Assembly (NCBI GenBank): GCA_045656705.1
Contig: JAZORR010000010.1
Location: forward strand, 1-35,111
Length of the DNA stretch: 35,111 nt
Reading direction: 5' to 3'
Origin: RGIG4576 sp045656705
GTDB taxonomy: Bacteria > Bacteroidota > Bacteroidia > Bacteroidales > Muribaculaceae
This document shows, piece after piece, positions 23,493 to 30,098 of this stretch. The position numbers and the translations under genes are program-made. Positions within the stretch are counted from its first letter, which is position 1. Each line of letters starts with the position of its first letter. The notes beneath the pieces are model-generated. The model worked only from the letters and a program-made list of their open reading frames with translations, was not told where the DNA came from and searched no databases.

Positions 23493-25226
23493 TTATTCTT
23501 TTTCGGCTGCTTCAATCCAAGCTACGATTTCGTCGTTGCTTGGGTTCTTCAAACCAAGTTTGTATTTCTTGTTCAAACCGCAAATTTCTTGCATCATCTT
23601 GCCAGGGTTGGCACCTTTCATAGCTTCAACAGTGAGGAAACCTGCCTTTTGTAGCACTTCCACCCATTCTTCTGGCACACCGATAGCAGTGTACTTGTCG
23701 GCAGTGTCGCGCTTAGCCACCTTTTCAGGACGCATTTGAGGGAAAAGAAGCACTTCTTGGATAGTAGTCTTGCCTGTCATAAGCATCACAAGGCGGTCCA
23801 TACCGATACCCATACCCGATGTAGGAGGCATACCGTATTCAAGAGCGCGAATGAAGTCTTGGTCGATGAACATTGCCTCATCGTCACCCTTTTCCGACAA
23901 GCGAAGTTGTTCCTTGAAACGATCTGCTTGGTCGATAGGATCGTTAAGCTCAGAATAAGCGTTACACAATTCCTTACCGTTAACCATAAGCTCAAAACGC
24001 TCAGTAAGGTCAGGATTTGAACGGTGACGCTTAGTAAGAGGCGACATTTCCACTGGATAATCAGTGATGAATGTAGGTTGGATATAGTTACCTTCACAGA
24101 ATTCGCCGAAGATTTCGTCGATAAGTTTACCCTTACCCATAGTTTCGTCCACTTCCATCTTCAATTCCTTGCAGATAGCACGGATTTCGTCTTCGTTCTT
24201 ACCGTTAAGGTCGTAGCCTGTGAATTCCTTGATACTATCAAGCATAGTCACACGCTTGAAAGGAGCCTTGAAGTTGATAAGGTGGTCGCCCACTTGCACT
24301 TCGTAAGTGCCGTTCACGTCCATACACACCTTTTCAAGCATCTTTTCAGTGAAATCCATCATCCAGTTGTAGTCCTTGTAAGAAACATAGATTTCCATAC
24401 AAGTAAACTCAGGATTGTGAGTGCGGTCCATACCTTCGTTACGGAAGTTCTTACTGAATTCATAAACACCTTCAAAACCACCCACGATAAGACGCTTCAA
24501 GTACAATTCGTCGGCAATACGAAGATACAAAGGAATATCAAGAGCATTGTGGTGAGTGATGAATGGGCGTGCAGCAGCACCACCAGGGATAGATTGTAGG
24601 ATAGGAGTTTCCACTTCAAGATAACCCTTGCTATTGAAGTATTCGCGCATTGAGCTATACACCTTTGTACGCTTGATAAAGATATCCTTCACGCCTTCGT
24701 TCACTACAAGGTCAACGTAGCGTTGGCGATAGCGAAGTTCAGGATCGTCGAAACCATCATACACCACACCGTCCTTCATCTTCACGATAGGAAGAGGGCG
24801 AAGCGACTTGCTAAGTACAGTGATTTCCTTAGCGTGTACGGTAATTTCACCCATTTGAGTGCGGAACACAAAACCCTTAATACCGATAAAGTCGCCGATG
24901 TCGAGAAGTTTCTTGAACACGACATTGTACATATCTTTGTTTTCGTCTGGGCAGATGTCGTCGCGACTGATGTACACTTGAATTCTGCCCTTAGAATCTT
25001 GTAGTTCGATAAAAGAAGCCTTACCCATAATACGGCGAGTCATCACACGGCCCGCAATCGACACTTCACGCACAGGCTCTTCGTCCTTAAATTCGTCTTT
25101 GATGTCGACAGTGTAAGCATTCACTTCATACTCTGCAGCAGGATATGGTTCGATGCCCATATTGCGCATTTCGGCGAGACTGTTGCGTCTCACGATTTCT
25201 TGTTCGCTCAAATCTAATAAGCTCAT
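23493..25226 (-). CDS. lysS: Lysyl-tRNA synthetase, class II
   Basis: This 577-residue enzyme charges tRNA-Lys. An OB-fold anticodon-binding domain (about 55-165) precedes the catalytic core with motif 2 FRNEGMDRTHNPEFT near residue 260 and motif 3 GMGIGMDRLVMLMTG near 470. The C-terminus continues for about 75 residues past the core with a helical segment, an extension seen in Bacteroidetes LysS. I start it at 25226 (MSLLDLSEQEI); the in-frame ATG at 25280 lies where transcription should begin, given the -7 box at 25288-25295. pgi follows after 9 bases. Confidence 0.97.
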   Translation of the reverse strand: MSLLDLSEQEIVRRNSLAEMRNMGIEPYPAAEYEVNAYTVDIKDEFKDEEPVREVSIAGRVMTRRIMGKASFIELQDSKGRIQVYISRDDICPDENKDMYNVVFKKLLDIGDFIGIKGFVFRTQMGEITVHAKEITVLSKSLRPLPIVKMKDGVVYDGFDDPELRYRQRYVDLVVNEGVKDIFIKRTKVYSSMREYFNSKGYLEVETPILQSIPGGAAARPFITHHNALDIPLYLRIADELYLKRLIVGGFEGVYEFSKNFRNEGMDRTHNPEFTCMEIYVSYKDYNWMMDFTEKMLEKVCMDVNGTYEVQVGDHLINFKAPFKRVTMLDSIKEFTGYDLNGKNEDEIRAICKELKMEVDETMGKGKLIDEIFGEFCEGNYIQPTFITDYPVEMSPLTKRHRSNPDLTERFELMVNGKELCNAYSELNDPIDQADRFKEQLRLSEKGDDEAMFIDQDFIRALEYGMPPTSGMGIGMDRLVMLMTGKTTIQEVLLFPQMRPEKVAKRDTADKYTAIGVPEEWVEVLQKAGFLTVEAMKGANPGKMMQEICGLNKKYKLGLKNPSNDEIVAWIEAAEKE

Positions 25227-25287
25227 GTCTGTATGTATTTTATTGTTATTATTTCTTATCAAAAAGGCATTCGTAGCCATTATCTTG

Positions 25288-25295
25288 CAAAATTA
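25288..25295 (-). promoter_or_regulatory. lysS -7 promoter box
   Basis: TAATTTTG on the minus strand fits TAnnTTTG. Transcription would start near 25280, leaving about 55 bases of leader before the chosen lysS start. This decides between the two possible start codons. Confidence 0.6.
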
Positions 25296-25380
25296 CAAAA
25301 AAACGCTCACATTCTGCCCATTATCAGCACTTTTTATTAATATTTTGTATTGAATTTCTTATAAAATTTAAATCAAAAGA

Positions 25381-25406
25381 AAAAGTTCGCCAAATAGCGA
25401 ACTTTT
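25381..25406 (-). terminator. Intrinsic terminator after the glycosyltransferase gene
   Basis: AAAAGTTCGC and GCGAACTTTT form a perfect 10-bp stem with a 6-base loop. On the minus strand the T-rich arm runs on into TTCTTTT. Confidence 0.8.
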
Positions 25407-25432
25407 CCGTGTATTTGCTACGAGGTTTACTC

Positions 25433-26518
25433 CTATCTTTTCAGCACATCTTCTATATGAGAAATGATGAGCGAAGGAGCTATACCACTGAGACAAAAAT
25501 AGTCCTTGAAGCGGCACGGTTTGTCGCCAATAACCGAGCACGGACGGCATAGCATATTCAGTTGCACAGCATCGTTGATGTCTTGATGCCACCCCATAAA
25601 TCCACAATAAGGGTGAGTGGCTCCCCACACCGACACCACAGGAAGATTTACGAGCGATGCCAAGTGCATATTTGCAGAGTCCATCGACACCATTACATCG
25701 CAATGACTCAACAGGGGAAGTTCCACTGGAAATCCATAGCGTTTCACAGCCACCGAAGTCACATTTTCGTGTTCGGCATCCCATTTTGCCAGAATAGATT
25801 TCTCGTGATCGCCTGCACCAAACAGGAATACTCGCACATTATCCCACGAGGCCACCTCATCCACCACTTTTTTCATAAGATGAATAGGGTAGATTTTGGC
25901 ATCGTATTTGGCAAACGGAGCTATCGCAATCCAGCGTTCGCCATCTTTCTTGGGAGAAGTGATTTCGGCAAATAGCGATTGCGAAGGAGTTTCTCCTCCA
26001 AATATAGTGGTGAATGTGTCTTTGAAACTAAATCCCGCACGGTGAAACACTTCGCGATATCTCTCTCGCGATGAAATGAGAGGAAACATTCGTTTATTAA
26101 TTCTACGAGTAAGAGCCCATTTGCCTCTGCGTCCTTTATCGATGCGTTTCACCGGAGTGCCACCGAGCAGGAAGAATGCACCTAAAGCCCAAGTGCGAGG
26201 AGAGTCCTGCAAGTCGAGCAATACGTCTATGGTGTATTGCTTGCGAATATCCTTGTAAAGACGATAAGTACCTCGCAATCCCTTATATTTGTTTCTCACA
26301 TCTGCACCCACCACATTGAGGTTGGACGGTTTGTTGACAAACAAAGTAGAAGCCACCAATTGAGTGACAATCACAAAATTGGTATCGGGGTGAGCCTCAC
26401 ACACCGAGTAAAGCACCGGTATGGTCATAGCCACATCGCCAAGAGCCACAAATCGTGCCACAAGCACATTTTTGTAGCCATACAAAGTACGTTTATTTTG
26501 TTGGTTTTTATCCATCAT
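25433..26518 (-). CDS. Glycosyltransferase family 9 (heptosyltransferase-like)
   Basis: This 361-residue protein has the GT9 pattern: VLVARFVALGDVAMTIPVL at the N-terminus (the R-x-x-x-x-GD loop), FVIVTQ, then in the C-terminal half IAIAPFAKYDAKIYP, VFLFGAGDHEKSIL and CDVMVSMDSANMHLASLVNLPVVSVWGATHP, which form the sugar-nucleotide site. GT9 enzymes add heptose or a related sugar to the lipopolysaccharide core or to other surface glycans at the cytoplasmic membrane face. The exact sugar is unknown. It follows the RNase H gene by 23 bases on the same strand and is probably co-transcribed. Confidence 0.9.
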   Translation of the reverse strand: MMDKNQQNKRTLYGYKNVLVARFVALGDVAMTIPVLYSVCEAHPDTNFVIVTQLVASTLFVNKPSNLNVVGADVRNKYKGLRGTYRLYKDIRKQYTIDVLLDLQDSPRTWALGAFFLLGGTPVKRIDKGRRGKWALTRRINKRMFPLISSRERYREVFHRAGFSFKDTFTTIFGGETPSQSLFAEITSPKKDGERWIAIAPFAKYDAKIYPIHLMKKVVDEVASWDNVRVFLFGAGDHEKSILAKWDAEHENVTSVAVKRYGFPVELPLLSHCDVMVSMDSANMHLASLVNLPVVSVWGATHPYCGFMGWHQDINDAVQLNMLCRPCSVIGDKPCRFKDYFCLSGIAPSLIISHIEDVLKR

Positions 26519-26541
26519 TCAGTTTTTATGCAATACAAGTA

Positions 26542-27186
26542 TTACTTACGGCCGAAATCGGCAGGAATTTCCCCCCATTCTTCAGTTTTCCATTTAATGA
26601 TGCGAGTGGAGTAAGTGTTTTCGATAAGCCATTTTTCGGCACGACGCACGATATTAAAAAGTTCGGCATTTTCGGAGCAAGGCGTGATTTTGCTTTTGCA
26701 CTTACGGTCGCGCACCCAAGCCATTGCAGTGACACTATCGCTATAAATGGTGTGGATAGGCATATTATTCTTTTTAATCATAGCCAATCCGTGAACGAGA
26801 GCCAGAAATTCACCAATGTTGTTAGTAGCTTTTACGAAAGGCCCCTTGTGGAAAAGTTGAGCACCACTTTTCACATCCACGCCACGATATTCCATAATAC
26901 CCGGATTGCCACTACAAGCAGCATCCACCGCGATACTATCGAGAATGATTTCGGGGAATGCTTCGTAATTGATGTGACGCACTTGCGCATTGGCAATGGC
27001 ACGAAGCACACCCATCTCGTCGGCAGGATTGCCACGATAGGCGCGAATAGCCTCTTCCTGAGTATTATAACTCTTGTATTTGGCGTTGGGATAGTTTTCT
27101 ACTCGTAGTCGGCATTCTTCCCACGAATCACAGATTCCGGGTATCCTGCCTTCCCACACTACATACCATTTATAATTTTTCGACAT
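26542..27186 (-). CDS. Ribonuclease H with viroplasmin-type N-terminal domain
   Basis: This 214-residue protein has an N-terminal caulimovirus viroplasmin-like domain (YKWYVVWEGRIPGICDSWEE, then YKSYNTQEEAIRAY), known to bind RNA-DNA hybrids, followed by a type I RNase H domain. Catalytic acids are D88 (DAACSGNPG), E126 (NNIGEFLAL), D150 (YSDSVTAMAW) and D210 (IPADFGRK). It removes RNA from RNA-DNA hybrids, as at Okazaki fragments or R-loops. It is the first gene of a pair with the glycosyltransferase; the pairing appears to be positional rather than functional. Confidence 0.93.
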   Translation of the reverse strand: MSKNYKWYVVWEGRIPGICDSWEECRLRVENYPNAKYKSYNTQEEAIRAYRGNPADEMGVLRAIANAQVRHINYEAFPEIILDSIAVDAACSGNPGIMEYRGVDVKSGAQLFHKGPFVKATNNIGEFLALVHGLAMIKKNNMPIHTIYSDSVTAMAWVRDRKCKSKITPCSENAELFNIVRRAEKWLIENTYSTRIIKWKTEEWGEIPADFGRK

Positions 27187-27226
27187 AAATAATTCGGTTT
27201 AGGCAGTAAAGTTACAATTTTTTCTT

Positions 27227-27234
27227 TACTTTTG
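27227..27234 (+). promoter_or_regulatory. aroK -7 promoter box
   Basis: TACTTTTG fits TAnnTTTG and lies 22 bases before the aroK start. The opposite strand carries an imperfect box (TAACTTTA, 27207-27214) that may serve the RNase H gene. Confidence 0.55.
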
Positions 27235-27256
27235 TGGTATTACTTAGCATAGACTT

Positions 27257-27796
27257 ATGAAACCAATATTTTTAATCGGATATATGGGGAGTGGAAAATC
27301 TACATTAGGCCGCTCACTTTCAAAATATTTAAATATGGACTTGATAGACCTCGACCATTACATCGAGGCTCGATTTCATCGCACTGTGAAAGAGATTTTT
27401 GCCGAGCGAGGCGAAGAGGGTTTTCGCCACATAGAGCAAAATGTGCTTCACGAAGTGGGAGAATTTGAGAGTGTGATAGTGGCCTGTGGTGGCGGCACTC
27501 CTTGCTATTTCGACAATATGGAATATATGAACGAAAAAGGTATCACCGTATTCCTTAATGCATCGCACGAGGCACTTATGCGCCGATTGTCGATACCAAA
27601 GGCAAAGGCAAAGCGTCCGATTATAGCTAATAAAACAGATGAGGAGCTATCGCTATTCATTACCGAAGCAATGCAGCAACGAGCCCCTCATTACAATAAG
27701 GCCATGCTCACCTTCGACTCGAGTTATCTCGAAGATTCGCCACAGGTGGCAGAGTCAACCGAAACACTTGCGAAGATACTTATGGATATCAAGTGA
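27257..27796 (+). CDS. aroK: Shikimate kinase
   Basis: This 179-residue enzyme phosphorylates shikimate in aromatic amino acid synthesis. It has Walker A GYMGSGKST (residues 8-16), the shikimate-binding DLDHYIE and FRHIEQN, the GGG loop ACGGGTP, and the lid region with KRPI. Length is typical. Its last 8 bases overlap the last 8 bases of the minus-strand capsid-like gene, so the two share their 3' ends with no terminator between. Confidence 0.96.
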   Translation: MKPIFLIGYMGSGKSTLGRSLSKYLNMDLIDLDHYIEARFHRTVKEIFAERGEEGFRHIEQNVLHEVGEFESVIVACGGGTPCYFDNMEYMNEKGITVFLNASHEALMRRLSIPKAKAKRPIIANKTDEELSLFITEAMQQRAPHYNKAMLTFDSSYLEDSPQVAESTETLAKILMDIK

Positions 27797-29189
27797 GCCT
27801 TACACGCATATGTGCTTTAGGATAGCGAAGCACGATGCATGAAGCTTCGGTGACCACGAGCGCATCGGTGTTGCGTACACCTGCACTCTTGAGGTCGAGA
27901 GCTTCTGTGCCGAAAGGTAAGTGACTATATTTCTGAATATACTCAGGATCGATAATCATGGCACACTTTTCCATACCACAGTCGTCGAATACTTCGCTCA
28001 GCAACACATACAATCGTCCAAACTTAGAACTGATTTCGGAGAAATCAATACCCCACTTGGTGGTGGTTTCGTTATTGCTAACCACGCGAGTGTAGGTGAG
28101 TTTGTTGAGTTCGCTGATAAACTGCGAACCACCGATGAGGATTTTTCGTTTCGAACCAGCATTGCCTGTGAAAGCATTGCGCATCATATCTATCACGGAG
28201 TCTTCCATATTGGAATTGTCGAGAACAAACTCCTTACCAGCTTGTTGCCAAATACCCCCTGTGAGCAGCACCCATTCCTTCTTCTTGGAGTCGTAGATTT
28301 TGCGTTTCACACCAAAGAGGAAACTTTTCTCCATGCCGAGACGCATATCATAGATGGCAGCTTCTTCCTGATCGCTCATAGTCCATCCCACTTCCTTATT
28401 GGCAATCTTCTGCAAGGTGCTTTGTTCTATTTGCATCTTGAAGATTTGGCAATGGTTTTGAGCCTTTTTAGGCAGAGCCTCAAATTGAGGACTTTGCACA
28501 TCAAGCTCTGTGGCAGCGCGTCCCATTCTTATGAGTTGAGCCCCAGCTGGCATCGAAGGCACACAATTTTCCATGCCCCCGATACGCTTGCCATTTGCAG
28601 CCATCACAATAGGTTTGCCCTCATCGGTTTTTCCCATCACATATAGCACAAGCATGTCGTTGGATTCTGATATGCCATCTTCGCTGTATCCGTTGACATC
28701 GGTCACGAGAATGGTATCTGAGATGTCGAACACATCGTTGTTAGATGTTTCAATAGTGGCACGAAGCGAGTTTTCGTTGGCAGCGTTCACCGACGGTTCG
28801 TCGTAGTCTTCGATGAGTTCGCACTTAGTTTCCTTAGTGTCTACATTGTAATAGTCTACAATCATACTGCCCGACGATTTAGCACCAGCACAACGCGAAA
28901 GTTGGTCGATAGGTGTAGCCATAGGACGAATTTTCACTATCTGCTTATCTATTTCGTTGAGAAGCAAACCGTTATCCGACTGCTGCACAGCATCGATGGT
29001 GAGCGGTCCGTTTACAACGTGTTTCCCACCTTCAACACCACCCACAAGTGCCATTGCAAGCAGTCCTCCTTCGGAGTCGTTGGAAAGTAACATATACACA
29101 AGCACGAGGAAGGCTATAGCAGCCCATACACCTTTAGAGGTGAGTATCTTAACAAAGGTTTCTACAATCATTTTTTTCATTTTCTTCAT
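27789..29189 (-). CDS. Phage major capsid-like protein with N-terminal membrane segment
   Basis: This 466-residue protein resembles, from memory, the major capsid proteins of Bacteroidetes tailed phages (HK97-fold, SU10/DUF5309-like). Diagnostic stretches are LLLNEIDKQIVKIRPMATPI (77-93), GSMIVDYYNVDT (107-118), GRAATELDVQSPQF (223-236), IFKMQIEQSTLQKIANKEV (249-267), EEAAIYDMRLGMEKSFLFG (275-293), LTGGIWQQAGKEF (309-321) and the C-terminal SAGVRNTDALVV. Residues 145-220 look like an inserted beta domain. Unusually, residues 20-36 are a hydrophobic membrane-type helix and 38-57 a glycine-rich linker, before the capsid part begins near residue 58. I start at the ATG at 29189; the frame also opens at a TTG (29201). 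No other phage structural gene is in the window. Family assignment is from pattern only. Confidence 0.65.
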   Translation of the reverse strand: MKKMKKMIVETFVKILTSKGVWAAIAFLVLVYMLLSNDSEGGLLAMALVGGVEGGKHVVNGPLTIDAVQQSDNGLLLNEIDKQIVKIRPMATPIDQLSRCAGAKSSGSMIVDYYNVDTKETKCELIEDYDEPSVNAANENSLRATIETSNNDVFDISDTILVTDVNGYSEDGISESNDMLVLYVMGKTDEGKPIVMAANGKRIGGMENCVPSMPAGAQLIRMGRAATELDVQSPQFEALPKKAQNHCQIFKMQIEQSTLQKIANKEVGWTMSDQEEAAIYDMRLGMEKSFLFGVKRKIYDSKKKEWVLLTGGIWQQAGKEFVLDNSNMEDSVIDMMRNAFTGNAGSKRKILIGGSQFISELNKLTYTRVVSNNETTTKWGIDFSEISSKFGRLYVLLSEVFDDCGMEKCAMIIDPEYIQKYSHLPFGTEALDLKSAGVRNTDALVVTEASCIVLRYPKAHMRVRLT

Positions 29190-29235
29190 AGTATTAAACA
29201 AATTAAAAACATTAGTTGGTTATGGGATAATAGTG

Positions 29236-29775
29236 TTAATCCCAAAAGGGTTTCTTAGTGTATTGAGGAAAAATTCCTCTTGTGTGAGAGTTTTCATCCT
29301 TTTCTTGCTGAAAGGAATCGAGTTGAGGCATTCGATGCGACTTCACGAGTTCGATTTTCTCATTTTTACCTTGCAGGTATCCACCTTGGTGTGCATCTGC
29401 CACTGCATCGTCATATCCCAGCCCTTTTTCTATAATATCGAGGGCAATAGACTCCGCTCGCTCGGCCATAAGCGAGGCAATGCGTTGGCACACTTTAGGG
29501 TAGAGACGAATCACTCGCATAGTGGCATCTTCCTCAGGAGGTGAGGTCACTGAGCATTCTGATTGTGACTCGTGGGAGGGGTGGGTGAGGAGTTCGTCTG
29601 TTCCGTCATCTGCTCGTGGTGAGAGTTGTGGTTCTCCATCTTGTGGTGATGCGAGTTCTGAGATTGATTCTCCGAGTTGGTTGCCAATCCCACCAATTGC
29701 TTCACCTTGTTCAATAGGACAATAGTCCATTGAATCCATTTCATCCATTTGTTTGTGTTCATTTGTATTAAACAT
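29236..29775 (-). CDS. Acidic protein in the position of a capsid scaffold gene
   Basis: This 179-residue protein lies 46 bases upstream of the capsid-like gene on the same strand. Its first 100 residues are acidic, rich in Glu, Ser, Gln and Pro, and probably disordered. Residues about 100-155 are helical (RVIRLYPKVCQRIASLMAER, then DIIEKGLGYDDAVADAHQGG, then LQGKNEKIELV). The C-terminus PQYTKKPFWD is basic-aromatic. No signal peptide or membrane segment is seen. I do not recognise the family. The position directly before a capsid gene and the acidic, helical character are what a scaffolding or capsid-assembly protein would show, but this is inference. Confidence 0.55.
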   Translation of the reverse strand: MFNTNEHKQMDEMDSMDYCPIEQGEAIGGIGNQLGESISELASPQDGEPQLSPRADDGTDELLTHPSHESQSECSVTSPPEEDATMRVIRLYPKVCQRIASLMAERAESIALDIIEKGLGYDDAVADAHQGGYLQGKNEKIELVKSHRMPQLDSFQQEKDENSHTRGIFPQYTKKPFWD

Positions 29776-29799
29776 AAAATTTAAAGGTTAAAGATTACG

Positions 29800-29817
29800 G
29801 GAATTTCTATAAATTCC
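29800..29817. repeat. Palindrome GGAATTT-CTAT-AAATTCC, copy 2
   Basis: A perfect 7-bp inverted repeat with a 4-base spacer, 25-42 bases before the start of the 29775 gene. It matches 17 of 18 bases of the palindrome at 19167-19184. Confidence 0.6.
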
Positions 29818-29898
29818 ACAGATTAGTTAATTTTAAAATTGTGATTCACACATAGTGCACTTATGCGAGACATCACACATCAGATCTGATTGCGAGTG

Positions 29899-29906
29899 CA
29901 AAGTTA
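29899..29906 (-). promoter_or_regulatory. -7 promoter box for the capsid-like pair
   Basis: TAACTTTG on the minus strand, followed by GCA as at other promoters here. It implies a leader of about 115 bases containing both palindromes. Confidence 0.5.
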
Positions 29907-30005
29907 CAACCAAAATAAGCAAAAAGTTTCCTTAAAAAGGATAACCGTGAAAAAAAAATTAGGAGGGAGGAGGAAGATAGTTGAGCATTTCCCTAAATAG
30001 TATTT

Positions 30006-30016
30006 TCAGTTAGGAG
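30006..30016. repeat. Dispersed TCAGTTAGGAG motif, copy 2
   Basis: Exact match to 3930-3940. Both copies are in gene-free DNA near purine-rich sequence. Confidence 0.5.
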
Positions 30017-30036
30017 CGAGTAAATTGGGGTGAGTG

Positions 30037-30067
30037 TTGGTATCGTGGAATTTTCGTAGTATATTTG
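30037..30067 (+). promoter_or_regulatory. Promoter of the first GHL10 gene
   Basis: TTGG (30037-30040), 19 bases, then TATATTTG (30060-30067), close to the Bacteroidetes consensus spacing. The sequence TTTGTAGGCA that begins in the -7 box is identical at the second GHL10 promoter. Confidence 0.65.
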
Positions 30068-30098
30068 TAGGCAGATGTATTAATACTTGCCGTATATT

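Larger units (their letters stand above)
29776..30098. other. 323-bp divergent gene-free region, capsid-like pair/GHL10
   Basis: No gene is seen. From left to right it holds an 18-bp palindrome (29800-29817), a TCAGATCTGA palindrome (29880-29889), a minus-strand -7 box (29899-29906), a purine-rich GGAGGGAGGAGG stretch near 29962, a TCAGTTAGGAG copy (30006-30016) and the GHL10 promoter. Confidence 0.6.

Noticed and set aside
25227..25280. An upstream ATG that would add 18 residues to LysS
   Set aside because: The -7 box at 25288-25295 places the transcription start at about this ATG, and family members begin at the downstream Met.
26455..27108. A 217-codon open frame opposite the RNase H gene
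   Set aside because: The RNase H frame has all four catalytic acids, and the antisense frame has no upstream promoter or recognisable motif.
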